Shown here one piece after another: positions 44,700 through 56,406 of a stretch of DNA of 64,000 nucleotides. The notes below the pieces were generated by a model. The model did no database searches. It was not told where the DNA came from and worked only from the letters and a program-made list of their open reading frames with translations. The translations under genes were made by a program, and so were the position numbers. Numbering within the stretch: position 1 is the first letter of the stretch; each line of letters starts with the position of its first letter. This DNA comes from Undaria pinnatifida. Taxonomy: Eukaryota > Sar > Phaeophyceae > Laminariales > Alariaceae. The DNA lies in the NCBI GenBank assembly GCA_012845835.1, contig JABAKD010000017.1, forward strand, positions 7,649,600 to 7,713,599, given 5' to 3'.

Positions 44700-46500
44700 T
44701 GTAAGTCGTATACTAGGCTTGAGGATAACCTCATACGCCGCCGCCCGGGCGACCGGCCTTATACAGCAGCAGCAGCCCAACAAGATCTACTTCGTTCGGT
44801 GGTTGTGATGTTACTCTTCTTCAATGAACACAAATAACAGTACGTACTCAGCCGGGGCATCAGGAGTGAATATGATATATTACAATGAACAGAAGGGTGA
44901 ACATCAACAACAACATATTATCAAAAACCACGCTAACTACTGTATTTATGTTACAAAATGTAACATGTGCCACTATAGTCTATACGAACGTGATAAAGGC
45001 AGTCTGCACGCAATAGCTACATATTCACTAACGGGAAACCATAATACCACCCCGTTCGGTGGGAACTGCTGCTACTACTACTACTATTGCGTGCTGTCGA
45101 CAACCGCATTGGTGTCAGGGGTGTTGTCTACGTGCAACGACACCCTTGCCTGACACGACTACTCCATACGCAGGAAACCGCACCCTGTCCGCAATGTTCG
45201 ATCAAAGGTAGGTATAGCTTTGCAGAAGAAACAGGCTGTGAGCTACCAGCCGTTTGTGTTCACTAAAACTACCAGGTATAGTCTATCCCTATGAGCGAAG
45301 TATCACGATTTAATGCTTGCTCACATGCCACAATGCCGAAGAGTAAGAGCATCCACAGCGTCACGGCCCCTCGTTTGTGTCCTGCTACCACGTCGTTTGG
45401 CCTCCTGCGAGGTTTGAGTGTGGTGTTGCGCAACAGACGGCAACAAGGCAGTCATCAATCAAAAAGCGGTCACAGGTTAACTTACGTGTCATACCATTTT
45501 GATCATACTACTACAAACTCTGTAGCACGATGGTGCTGGTACTTCTTTGACATGCACATGTGCATGTGTGGACAAAACGGCCGCATTCCAGCCGATGACA
45601 GGCGACGGGGGTACGACGACACTGCAGACGTTGGTGTCCGTAGCTCTGTTTCTGGAAGGCTCACCACGTCGCAGATAGCAACTGTGTCACAGAGTAGTAC
45701 TGCAAGAATTAGCGGTGGTGTTCTGCCGCGAACGCAACCAACGCGGTACGCTGTAATATGAGGCACTGCCGCAACAGGTATTGTGTGTAGGCTTGACGGC
45801 CACTGTTGATGTACCTGGAATATTTTATTGTCGTGGTCGTGGGCAGTGGCGATGGATAGATGTAGACAAAGGAGCTCCCAGGTGTAGAAATGGTTCAGAT
45901 TTAGAAGACGGGTTGTGTGGGGCTTTCGCCCCATGTTCAATGGAATAGTCGATCCAGGAATAATTTATTTTGCCCGTCCGATTAAGTGACTATTATTTTT
46001 ATTTGTTCTGAGCGATTATCGTATGCCCTGCATTATGTTTAACGAAAAGCACCCGTGAAACGCCCGATGCAAGGCGGATATACTACTAGTATAACTACGT
46101 ATCGCAATATATTTTTTTCCTCTAGGGGAACGAAAATCGCGTTTTCCTAAGTTCGGCTTTATGTTTCATGTGGTCGAACGCGGAATCTTCTTTTTATTTA
46201 GAGACGGGAAAAAAATAGATCTCGCCGACAGGAATATGTGGACACGCATAGCAGTATTATCGAGGAACGAGTAAAAATGCAAGTTTTTCACCAACGGGGG
46301 AAGAAGTCTGCCCGCCCCAGTCAGATCAACGCGGGTTATTCGTAAGTAACAATTGGCTATATACACCTTGCCCAGTCCGTAGTTGTTGCTGCCATGCGAT
46401 CGAAGCACGTATTCAAGCAGAGTAAGCGCTACAGGTCCTGTCCAAGGAGCGTAATATAAACTAGTTTGGAATTATTGGGATACGGCTAGGCAGGGTCCGG
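44700..46500. other. Region with only weak open frames
   Basis: Open frames of 109 codons (44824-45153, plus), 156 codons (45291-45761, plus) and 145 codons (45503-45940, minus) overlap or adjoin. None has a recognisable domain and strand choice is unclear. No repeat family was recognised. Confidence 0.4.
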
Positions 46501-46516
46501 TCTTCTTATAGTTTTA

Positions 46517-46744
46517 ATGCTTACAAGAAGGGGGCTTTTTATTTTTCGAGCTAAACATTCGTATTTCGTTTATTTTGGTCGGGGACAAACGAAGAGGCTG
46601 GATCAGCTAGGTGCGTGTATACGGAACGCCTGGTGGGCCTCGTCGGGCGACATGCCAAGCGTGGGCGGAAACATCATCACAGGAGCGAAATTCGCCCCGA
46701 AATCGGTGCCCCGTATGTTCTCGCGCAGTGTGGTATACCGGTGA
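46517..46744 (+). other. Possible exon, unidentified
   Basis: A 75-codon open frame includes TKRLDQLGACIRNAWWASSG and GGNIITGAKFAPKSVPRMFS. It ends at a position where CCG is followed by GTGAGGAT, a plausible donor. It looks protein-like but no family is recognised. A (TA)n microsatellite at 46797-46836 follows. Confidence 0.3.
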
Positions 46745-46891
46745 GGATAGACTGGGTGATCTCGCTATGTTATCACCGACCTCTGTCTGGTTGAGGATAT
46801 ATATATATATATATATGATTCTATATATATATGATTCTACTACTCTGTACGTACACTTACGTGTGTTGCGGCTAGTCACAAGCTGAGTACC

Positions 46892-47239
46892 TCAATCTCC
46901 GGCAACTGTCTGCTTGATGATGTGTTTCAATATTTGACGTTTGGTCGCGCGCACTTTCGGTGGCCCGATGGCTAGAGCAACTTGCGCAGCCAGGTCATCG
47001 AACGAAGGCATATACACTCGTTTCTTGCTCGGATGATCCTCGCACACGGACGATCGGTGACTCGTTGGTAGCGACGTGCGCCCCGCGATCGATTCCGATT
47101 CCGTTTGGGCTAAACTCGTTTTTCTCGAAATAGAAGAAAAAATGGGTTTCGCTCTGTTTCTTGATGATATTTTTTCCAGTACGTCAACAGTACGTTCGAC
47201 AAGCTGATGAGTGGTCGATCTGACACTTGTTACCAGCAA
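46892..47239 (-). CDS. Candidate small protein, unidentified
   Basis: This is a 115-codon minus-strand frame with an alternative start codon at its upstream limit, so the true start is uncertain and it may be a last exon. Readable parts: THQLVERTVDVLEKISSRNR, a Ser/Thr-rich middle, and a C-terminal helix-like PSFDDLAAQVALAI then KRQILKHIIKQTVAGD. It is basic at the C-terminus with no transmembrane segment. No domain is recognised. It is bounded upstream by the GGAAGCTTCC array. Confidence 0.4.
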   Translation of the reverse strand: MLVTSVRSTTHQLVERTVDVLEKISSRNRAKPIFSSISRKTSLAQTESESIAGRTSLPTSHRSSVCEDHPSKKRVYMPSFDDLAAQVALAIGPPKVRATKRQILKHIIKQTVAGD

Positions 47240-47267
47240 ACCTGCACTATCTGCATTTTTGGAGGAA

Positions 47268-48250
47268 GTTCATAAAAGTTTCCATGGAAGCTTCCATCGT
47301 TTCCATGGAAGCTTTGATGAAAGCCGTGGAAGCTTCCATGGCAGTGTGGAAGATTCCGTGGAAGCGATGGAAGCTTCCATGGAAGCTTCAACTGTTCCAT
47401 GCCGTAGAAGCGTCCGTGGAAGCTTTCGCGGAAGTAGCCATCGAAGCTTCCATTAAATCTTCCGTGAAAGCTTCCGTGAAGGGGAAAATTCAAAACTTTC
47501 ATGGATGTTTTCGCGGAAGTTTTCACGGGATCTTTCACGGACGGACCCAGGCCACGGTAGGGGGGCCCCCTTTTGGGTCTTTTATTTCAGTGGCTAGGGG
47601 TCACTCGCGCGAGTTACCCCTTTGTTTCTATGCAATCTTACGTTTTCTTTATGTTTTATATTGACGAGTCAATCCGCAATGCAAAGGTGATCTAAGCTGC
47701 GGTAAACCAAGTTCCTAAACCATCTTCATCCGTAGGCTACAGAGCTACTCGTGCGAGTGGCTCAAACACACCAGTGAAAATGAGGGTACCCCCCCTATCC
47801 TAGCCTTGGTCGACGCCTCCACGAAAACTTGCACGGAAGCTCGCGTGGGGGTAAAATGCTTTGACGGAAGCTTTCATGGAAGCTTTCGTGCGGAAGTAAT
47901 TTCTTTTCGCGAAAGCTTTTACGGAAAATTCCGTGGATGTAAATTTACCTCCATTACAAACCTTCAAAATGTATTTCCATGGAAAAAAAAACTTCCTCAA
48001 AAACTTCCTCAAAAGCTTCCGAAAAAGCTTTTGTGAAAGCTTCCGTGGAAGCTTTCATGGCAGCCACTTGCAGGACTTCCACGAACAAAATAAATGGACG
48101 TTCCGTGGAGTCGTCCATGACAGCTGGTTCCACGGAGCCGTGGACAGAAGCAGCGTCCCGGGAAGCTTCGGGGGAAGGGATGGAAGCTTTCACAGAAAAA
48201 ACGTAGTGCATGTAATTGCCGGAAAGCTTCCACGAAAGCTACTGGCGCGT
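47268..48250. repeat. GGAAGCTTCC-type palindromic array
   Basis: Dozens of GGAAGCTTCC, CATGGAAGCTT and GTGGAAGCTTTC motifs occupy 47268-47545 and 47818-48250. The motif is self-complementary, so both strands are open: Met-Glu-Ala-Ser on one and Phe-His-Gly-Ser on the other. No gene is called. An M2 element splits the array. Confidence 0.85.
47547..47817. mobile_element. M2 inverted-repeat element (MITE-like) inserted in the array
   Basis: The left end (GGACCCAGGCCACGGTAGGG, then TTTCAGTGGCTAGGGGTCAC and TCGCGCGAGT) and the right end read backwards (CGACCAAGGCTAGGATAGGG, then TTCACTGGTGTG and CCACTCGCACGAGTAGC) are inverted copies over about 80 bp. Total length is about 270 bp and it is non-coding. 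A second copy lies at 54959-55256. Array motifs on both sides indicate insertion into pre-existing repeats. Confidence 0.75.
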
Positions 48251-48270
48251 CCATGCGCAAAACGTTAAAG

Positions 48271-48420
48271 GCATTATAACATCTCCCTCCGGCACTCACA
48301 CGGAGGGCAATTATAACATCTCCCTCCGGCACTCACACGGAGGGCAATTATAACATCTCCCTCCGGCACTCACACGGAGGGCAATTATAACATCTCCCTC
48401 CGGCACTCACACGGAGGGCA
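48271..48420 (+). repeat. Four tandem 37-bp units, each a perfect hairpin
   Basis: Four essentially identical units carry CCCTCCG, a 9-base loop GCACTCACA, and CGGAGGG, separated by AATTATAACATCT. High identity implies recent amplification. The function is unknown. Confidence 0.95.
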
Positions 48421-48429
48421 CGAAAGTTT

Positions 48430-51060
48430 TAACGGGTCAAAGGGAACCAGTACAATCGCCAAGCTCCCATGAAATCCGTGGAGAATCTCCCGCAGAAAGT
48501 TGCATAGACTTCCACACCACCGAAATGAAAAAGCAGACGGGAGGTCCCGCAAAACGTACACCAGGTACATATGTGTTGCGAATTGCGGTTAATTAACTAC
48601 GTAAGCACTGAGAAGTGAATATCTGGGAAAGCCGCGAGGTTCCGACGTATTGTCATGTACACGCCTACGTACATGATCTGGTCTGGAATCCACCATTTTT
48701 ATTATGTTCGCAAGGATTTGTGAAAGCTGAGGTAAAAACAGAAATCGTAGTGGACGCCGGCAAAAAAGGACGTTTCAAATTATGCACGCAGCTGTCCTAT
48801 AGCCTTTACTGGCGATAATCGGCCCACGTCGTGACGGGTGTGTCGTTTGTTAAAGTTGGATGTAACTGGTGGCCGTCGATAGCTTCGTCGTTGGTCGCGG
48901 CAGAGCACAAAAAGGGCGACCCCCGGTCCTCCCGATCTTCGGTCCTCTGTCCGTGCTCTGTACTATGTAGACCATGGAGACTTCCTACGTGAGAGAAAGT
49001 CAAAGTAAGTCAATTCCATGCATCCATCGCGAGAAGATACAACTCAACGAGCAAACTCTTCCTCACCATTATAAACCGGTGTGGCAGGCGGAGGTACAAC
49101 GTCACCCCCTCCCACCATGCTAGGGTCCGTACGCGCCCCCCCGGACACAAAAAAACACCAGTCTAACAATGAGCGCTGGTGCAGGCGAGGCCTGCAGACG
49201 TTAACATCGAACTACGTCACCCTGCCCCAAACGATTAAGCAGCAGGTTGCACGGACTCAGTACAGGTTACAGGTCGCCGACGCCATGACGTCAACTCCAG
49301 CGTCCACAACATACCTCATAACCATAACTAATAAAGCCGAGACGCAACAGCCTAAGCAACGATTATGTCCTGTAGCGGGGTAGAGGAATGAGGTAAACAA
49401 CACAACACTATTATCCCAAGCTGTACCATCCTCTATATTTATCCGCAACCTGCCACGAAGTCAATGCGTACGAGTAACAGATGCCAGCCTAGAGTACGGA
49501 ATGAGGAGGCATCAAGGCCTTTAACCCACCCTTACCTTCCACCAGCTTTTCCTGCCCCCAATATCGCATATAACCACATACACCGTATCACTATGTACCC
49601 CGAAACGTCCGTAATCGTCGTGGACGACTTCGTCAAAAGCACCCCTTCCCCCGCTACAACCCACCACCGCGATCCCAGGGTGTCGGCGAATGAGCATTAC
49701 AATCACAGCACCCGTCGGTCTTTTTCCATATTCTGAAAACGGACGGCAAGAAGAGGACGGTACCTATTCCAGGGAAAGCCACACGCTCATGATTATTGGC
49801 CCAATACGCCCCCACCCTCCCCCCTTTTCCCCCCAAACCCACGTCCATTCCTGGGCGACGGCAACGAGGCAAAAAAATAACAGTTGGTCATTTTCCACTC
49901 CTTCAAAGCAACAACAACAGGATATAATCCAATCCAGGCAACGCCACGCGCTTGGAACGAGGACTTTCTCGCGCCCCCCTCCCCCCCGCCCCAATCCCCG
50001 CCCCTCCTAACCCTGACTCGCCCCCCACCCCTCTTTCTCCACACCCCTTCCGACGTGCGCGCTGATACTGCTGAAAGGCCTACCTCTCACCAACAGGGTT
50101 CCCCACAACCCGCATAAATCTCACCGCAATACAAAACACGCCCAAACCCATGCACCCAGCACTGTCCGTCGGCTCACCCACCAGGAATAGCACGAGACAT
50201 CTTCTCTTCATATTTATATGTTTATACCAATTATTATCCTTGTATTATTCACGCACTCCCTCCCAGTAGTAACTCGGATCCGGTCACATAGCGGGCCCTC
50301 TTCCCCCCCCCAATACGGTACGCGCGTGTGCTTTTATCGCGGGAATAATTCAGCATTTTCTTCCCTCGTCGACTCGCGTCGAATTATACCTACCCGTACG
50401 GCTAAGTGGTCTCAGCAGTTGATCCTTTGTGCGTTTTTGCATTTGTATAAAGTCAAAATTTCATGGAAATCGGTCTCAAGGGCCAACGCGAGGGTACCTA
50501 CTAGACCACCGGGGCGACCGGCTCCAGGCAATGCGAACCAATGTCACGTACACTAGGCGTGGAGGCCTCAACATCAACTATGGATCTCTTCCGCCGTTTG
50601 GCGACCGGAGGCTGCGGTGTTTCTTGGCCGCGGACTCCACAGGGCCAGAACCCTTGCAACAATCTTCACCACGGCGTGCGCTCAAGTACTTCGACAAGAA
50701 ACCACCCGAACAACCGCAGCAAAGCCGGCAAGGCGTGGGCGACGTAAGCGTAGTTTAGGAAAAAGCGCTCGTCACCCTTTTTTTCGGAGTAGACGTGGTT
50801 AGCGCATGCGCGAAGCAGAATAGCCCTTGCCCGCCCCGCCCAGTTGTTGCGAACAAATGACCACTCCCACGTCGAGCCGGAGCAAGGGATAGGGGACCGT
50901 TTGAGCGTCATTTTCATATGCACGCACACGGCTATGTGGTGTGTCTTGCGGTGCAAACGTTGTTGCCTTGCCAGGATCGATTTTGCAGCTGTTTAAGTGT
51001 TGAAAAAAAATGTCTTACGTTCGTACGTATACCTGGTTACCGTACACCGAGTCGTTGACA
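48430..51060. other. Region without an assigned gene; pyrimidine-rich part at 49.5-50.2 kb
   Basis: It contains a 100-codon plus frame at 49081-49383 (Thr/Gln-rich) and Pro/Thr/His-rich overlapping frames across C-rich DNA at 49464-50117, none with motifs. In one frame TDGKKRTVPIPGKATRS and PTSIPGRRQRGKK look protein-like but are broken by stops. The frames at 50429-50956 on both strands are also unassigned. Confidence 0.35.
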
Positions 51061-51064
51061 AGAA

Positions 51065-51312
51065 TCGTTCTACGGTAGCCTCACCAACTTTTTTTAACGA
51101 AATCGCGGGTTTCAAAACCAGCTCTCGCTCGTATCACCTGGAATACGGTGTCCCTCAACACCTCCACGTCATCGATCGATAAACCTTTGCACACAAGAAA
51201 CTATATGGATATTGTTTTTCCAATAGTACCCTTCCATGCGTGGGGTAGCCACGAAACGTTTGTTAAAGAATACCGCGGGTTTTGGGTGGGGGCTATCGTA
51301 GAACCAGTCACA
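51065..51312 (+). repeat. M1 inverted-repeat element (MITE-like), both ends clear
   Basis: Left end AATCGTTCTACGGTAGCCTC, then TTTTTTTAACGAAATCGCGG; right end GTTAAAGAATACCGCGGGTT, then GGGGGCTATCGTAGAACCAG. Reverse-complementing the right end gives the left end with a few changes over about 45 bp. Length is about 245 bp. It has no credible coding frame. This is the best M1 copy for defining termini. Confidence 0.75.
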
Positions 51313-51429
51313 ACGAGGTTACCCAACCAGATTCCCTTTGCACACGGACCATTATTGGATCGCAAAAGTACACTCGCACGGTAGCTTATATCCTCATCGT
51401 CATTGTTTGCTCGTTACCAGCGCCACCCA

Positions 51430-52190
51430 CATCGTCCACGCTCGCTGATGCTGGGAGGAAGTAGGCGGTACATTCACACCAACGGTGCCCTGGTTCCAAG
51501 CGTCGAATACACTTTTCTTGCACTAGGTCATACGCTGAAGGGAGGGGTCGCTTGCCTGGTGCGATTGCTATTGCCATTATTACCATTGTTACTGCTGTTG
51601 CTACTGTTTGTACGAGGTTTTTGGTTGGTTTCGTTGCCGTCGCTACCACCATTACTCTGTCGACTTGTCCATAGCGCCTGATTCACGTTATCAACCGTGG
51701 ACACGGATTGTCTCAGGTGCTTCTGCCTAGCAATGCTCTCCATACCGCTTCGACTGAAATCATCGCGGTACAAGAAGGGTACTGCTCCATTTCATAATCG
51801 CTCTTAAGTACCTGTACCAAGACGTTCGGTTCACATCGCCTACAGATTCTGTACACTCGGCAATCCCAAAATTCCTCGATTTTTTCGACTCGATCGATTA
51901 AAAAATTTCATCGGCTCCTCACCCTCCTCCATCTGTATCGCACTGAAAGCACCCGACCATTTAACGTGCGTAGCTATGGGTGCCGGCAAAAGCCAATGAC
52001 GAAGCATTTTCCAAGCACCGTTAGGCGATTGGACTACATCAAGCCTGTCTAAAAGGTCAGTGTTGGACATGCTCTCAGTCAAACTTATGCATGCGTGCTT
52101 TCTTCACGTGGGCAGCACTCAAAACTTGAGAAATGAAAAGGTGTGCATCCTTATCTGTTTCCCCTACGGCTATTTCTGTGTCTGCAACAA
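51430..52190 (-). pseudogene. Decayed Ty1/copia-type Gag
   Basis: Minus-strand pieces in order: DAHLFISQVLSAAHVKKARM (about 52170); DLLDRLDVVQSPNGAWKML and AFSAIQMEEGEEPMKFFNR (52080-51890); SDYEMEQ and LYRDDFSRSGMESIARQKHL (about 51800-51720); a Ser/Asn/Gly-rich linker; and KCIRRLEPGHRWCEC (about 51480). The last is a CCHC zinc-knuckle pattern (C-x2-C-x4-H-x4-C) with the second Cys replaced by Arg. The order of helical Gag, 'MEEGEEPMKFFNR' block and knuckle fits copia Gag. Frame shifts separate the pieces. No protease, integrase or RT was found next to it and no LTRs were identified. Confidence 0.65.
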
Positions 52191-52199
52191 AAAAATCAA

Positions 52200-54720
52200 G
52201 CATTCACTCATAGACGCGAAAAATTATGGGCGCTTGATCCATGCTGAATAGTCCTCTGGTGACCCACTACACTTGGTTACGGCCATGCTTGGTACTGCTA
52301 AACTCTCTTCGTACAAGCGTTACGCTTGGGGTATCTACAGATTATTCCCTACCTGTAGCCTTGAACCCACCGGGGGCCAGCGAGTTCCTCCCGGTGTTGA
52401 CCTATTGTCCAGAGATGGAGTCGCCCTCTTTTCGTGCGCCATCCCTGGTCATCCTTGCGTCGATCGTGTTCTACATTCTTTGTTCGGTCCTCATCATGAA
52501 GGTCTCCGCCATCCTAACTTCTTGTTGTGTCGGTGGAACCTTGTCTCGGTCACCAGCACCGCTCTGCATAATAGCACAGTTTTAACCGTTGACGTGGTAT
52601 ATATAGGAGATACTAGCGCGCGAACAGCAGCCTTTTTGTCATCAGCGATACGATTCCCGACAACTTGAACGGGGGTTCTTTATTTAACCCGCTGAACGCA
52701 TGACATGTATCAGGTATCCACAGGCAGCATTTGTACGCAGACACCTCCATCAACAGCAGTCGCCTAAAGACCCATGCCACGATATAGAAGTGCACCACTT
52801 TTGTCTTGAGGTTCCTCACTTTAGGACGAGGTTAAGACATGTCTTTCTTAACCAGAAACCTGATTTTGAGGGAAAATAAAAATGCCACCGGATGTGAAAT
52901 CCCATGGATTAGGTACACAACGAGAGTCAATGCAAAACAAAATGTATCTTTCCGAAATTTTTGTGTTAAGGAGCCTCGTCATACAGTAAAATAAAATGGC
53001 AAAAGGTGCAACAGTACCTCTGTCGTAGCACGCGTCTAAACGTCGGGTGGCAGGGAGACGTATGACGGGAACACAACAAGCAATATCACTTACGGTTTCT
53101 GGAACGGAAACGTCATGGGATGGCTCGCTCGGGACCGTTGGAACTTCAGGAGTCACCGCAACAGCAAACATTGGGTCGCCCAAACAAATGTCCTTCGGGG
53201 TTGGACCACGACAGACCTCATGATCTTGGTGCAATGTCTTCTCTTAAATAATGCCGCATCGTCATTGCGCTGGGGACCGCTGGAATAACAACTCTGGAAT
53301 CGTTGCCACGTCATCGTCTAGAGCTGGTTGGCCATCGTTTCTGGTGTCGTCGTATCATTATCATTTGATCGCTAAAACATCACGATCTCAGCTGAAATAG
53401 CCACAATCTGGTCATGATGCATGTTGTGCTGTCGCGGCGTCGTGAGCCTTCTTTGTAAAAGGCCAGCAGGAACAACGCGGCTAGCAAGTTTACACGTTGT
53501 GTCGATTGCGCGATCAACAAGCTGACCGTCGAAGTTTTCAGATTGACACGATAGGTGCAGCCGCCAGATAAGAAGTGCTGGTATGAAATACGTGTCCCCT
53601 CACTCAAGTGTCCATGCACCTTCAGTAGGCACTTCAAAACCACGTTAGCATGGATCATGGCTTGGAAGAAATACATATAAACTGAACATGTTTGACTGGC
53701 AATCTTCCACGAGTAAAACATACGGTTAGTGACGGCGTGATGATAAATGTACAGAATTGGCTTTTTCGTACAGAGTACGCATCTGTTTGTCTGGTTGGGG
53801 GTACCATATATGCGTTTAGTGAGACCCGTGCGTATTTCAAAGTCTGACTGTGACATTTTTCGGTTTTCATGCTCGTCCCTGTTTTAAACGTGCCGAACTA
53901 GTGTGCGTTTAGGTTGCCGGGTCGTGCATATTATAGATGTTGGGGCATCTGCAGAAAATTAATCACCCGTCGAAAGCGAAGACGGTGAACAGTTTTGTTA
54001 GTGTTGTTCCAGGGCAGCCAAGAGGTAATGAACCTTTGTTGCGTTATTGCAAAACCCCCCACGGGTAGCAACATGCAGCCGTTACAGACAAACACATGGT
54101 GTAACCAGCGGTTCAATTATCAAAAAGACACGGCACTGTGGATTAAGGCCGTTGCTGGAATTGCCAAGCACTATCACACTGTATCAATTTTGGTGAACGG
54201 TTGTTTTTTGTTTTTTTTTCGATGGGCTGGCAATAATTTGACAGCTGCCACCTCCATCGAGGGGTCGTGTTGATGATAAGTGCTTTGCCACAGCGGCAGT
54301 CCCCAGTAGCCTACCGAGTCTTTGATCTGTAAAACGCCATTTTTAGCAGGTCGGCACACTTCGAAGCCTATCTTGTCGATGTGTCAAATGCTCGGTAGCA
54401 TGGAGCAGACACATGTGAAGCTATTCTCTGCTATTCCTGTGTTCAGCTGGTAGATCAACTAACAAAGACGAACGGCCGAACAGGGGCTATAGGAAAAATC
54501 CACAAAATACTACAAAAACCAAAGGCCAAACAGCCCTAAATAATAGGTGTTGCGCAACACCCAAAAAGAAGTATGCCTTGGGCGCTTTATGCTTGGTACA
54601 CAGTATCACAAAATGGCGGCCTCCTCATCGCAGTAGACACTTATACGAGCAAAACACTTCAGACGAGGGTCACAAAGAATACGGGACGCAAGCTCGACGC
54701 CCGCACAACAACTTGAATAC
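52200..54720. other. Region without an assigned gene
   Basis: It holds an F4 repeat (52950-53060) and a 158-codon minus frame at 53380-53856 (GTPNQTNRCVLCTKKPILYI, containing a CVLC pair), which looks possibly coding but unrecognised. Plus frames of 114 and 131 codons at 52241-52668 overlap in different phases. The (TA)n microsatellite at 54722-54749 closes the region. Confidence 0.35.
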
Positions 54721-54958
54721 ACATATATATATATATATATATATATATGTTTCGAAGTATATATATATCGCCTACCACACGAAGTTAAAGTCTAACCTCG
54801 GTACTCGCGTAAGCGATACAATAAAATGTTTTTTTTAATTAGAACAGCGTGCTCTTTTATGCCCTTCTTGCTGCCCTCGCTTTCCGGGACAATAGGTAAC
54901 GCCAAAGCAAAGAGATGTTCCGCTTGGAACCTAAACGTAAAGCCTCTGTAAAAAATAT

Positions 54959-55256
54959 CGGACCAAAGGTACGGCAAGGTGGTCACTTTTTCGGCCTTGT
55001 TGGGGCGATTTTCGTGGTTAGCCGTGCGAGTGCCCCCTGCGTTCCTCTGCCGTCTGAAGCTTTCGTGCTGCTAGTTTTTTACGATAAGCTACCTCAATGA
55101 AAAAACCAGCGTACGCCTCGCAAAACAATCCCCCCAAGGCCTTTTGCCCGTGAGCTACACAGTCACTCGGGCGGGTGGCCCAAACCTGGTTGTGAAGAAG
55201 TGGGGTATAAAACTGGGTTACTCCCCTGCCGCAGCCTTGGTCAACGGCCTAAGCCA
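54959..55256. mobile_element. M2 inverted-repeat element, second copy
   Basis: Left end GGACCAAAGGTACGGCAAGG, then CGTGGTTAGCCGTGCGAGTG; right end CACTCGGGCGGGTGGCCCAA, then CCGCAGCCTTGGTCAACGGC. These correspond to both ends of the 47.5-kb copy, with a diverged middle. Confidence 0.65.
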
Positions 55257-55512
55257 TTCCCAATTATATCTAAAATACCCGAATCAAGCGCATCTTCCTG
55301 ACTCCACGATTCCCAAACTACGCATAAAATATAACCACAAAGGAGCGAAAAAGAAGCACCATAATCTTAGTGAGGCATACAAGCAAAGGCCATACCTCTA
55401 GCCCGCACCGGCAATCCCCGGTATATGTACTCATATTCATAGCAACTATCAATGCCCGGCCATACAGCGCGTGCCGCTAGAGTTTCTTTCCAGCGGCAGG
55501 TATACAAAGTGT

Positions 55513-55878
55513 TCAATTTTGTCCTGCAGCGGCAAATTTATCAATGATATCCTGCAGCGGTGGCGAAGGGGGTGCCCGTCTAGTGTTCGCTACTCGTCGA
55601 ATACAATGTTCCTGGTGCGAAGTCAATGTACACTCTAGGCACAGTACGGTATCCCAAAAAAGGCGAGCACAAATCTGAACGTTTTCCGCCGCTACCAAGT
55701 TGGGAGCCCAGTGTGTGCCAAGACAAACCACCGTAGGCCAAAATGCAGGCGAGATGTTGATCTTATCTTGCTCCTCTGCCATAATAATCACACATCCTCC
55801 TGCAACCGGTGACAACGGAATCGCAAATAGAGAGAAGCGGAGCAGGCATGAAGCGTTGTTGATCCTGGTCAAATGCAC
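55513..55878 (-). other. Unidentified 121-codon open frame
   Basis: The minus-strand frame begins with ATG and has a second Met before AEEQDKINISPAFWPTVVCL; it contains several Cys and ends near a CTGCAG-rich repeat. It lies just downstream of the P copy 2 stop codon. No domain is recognised. Confidence 0.25.
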
Positions 55879-56122
55879 ACTAAACCTTCTTGTTTTTCAT
55901 GTTGTGCGAGGGCAATCCCGTCGTCTCGGGGGGGGGGTGATATATGCCTTACATTGGGTAGTCGGCTAGTGAACCTCTGTATCAACCCCACTCAATACTA
56001 ATAGTAGCATGCAACGGCAGCAGCAATGTCAAGTAATGTCAGAATCAACAGCCCCGCTCCCCCTTTTACGCCTACATAGAACGTAGCTTGCACGAACTTC
56101 CCAGGCGTGATAACTCTCATGT

Positions 56123-56406
56123 CTACACAAATGCACGCACCAGGTGTTCAACCGGATCGGTCTCCGTTTGGGTAGTTTCCCAGTATGGCGTTTCAATTTG
56201 CTGATGCTCCGTGGAATCAATTTGCAAACCGTTTTGGCCCCCAGACGTCATTGTGCGCTTCAACGGCGCTGGGACGCTGGCCGTTGCTCTAAACCCAGCG
56301 ACCCCTGCCACCGTCCTAATAGATCTCTTGAAATTGCGAGGCTTTAGGTGGGGGTCCTGTCGTGTGGCAGCAACGAAGAATATTGGCCACAGTATCAATA
56401 TGAAAT
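56123..56406 (-). CDS. Family P, copy 2: terminal transmembrane exon (exon B)
   Basis: After the acceptor GTACCAG the minus strand is open to a TAG at 56123. It starts with the two bases that complete an Asp codon with the last base of exon A, giving FWD, then FILILWPIFFVAATRQDPHL and KPRNFKRSI. A single hydrophobic helix (about 14 residues) is followed by a basic segment, then a hydrophilic tail (GGQNGLQIDSTEHQQIETPY, WETTQTETDPVEHLVRAFV). The same exon occurs broken at 32.5 and 22.4 kb. A membrane anchor with a short tail is inferred. This is the only one of the three copies with an unbroken frame. Confidence 0.6.

Noticed and set aside
47211-48332. Multiple Met-Glu-Ala-Ser and Phe-His-Gly-Ser repeat proteins on both strands
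   Set aside because: The GGAAGCTTCC motif is self-complementary and keeps both strands open. The M2 insertion also interrupts the array.
48271-48420. CRISPR-like array
   Set aside because: The 37-bp units are contiguous with no unique spacers, and the setting is eukaryotic.
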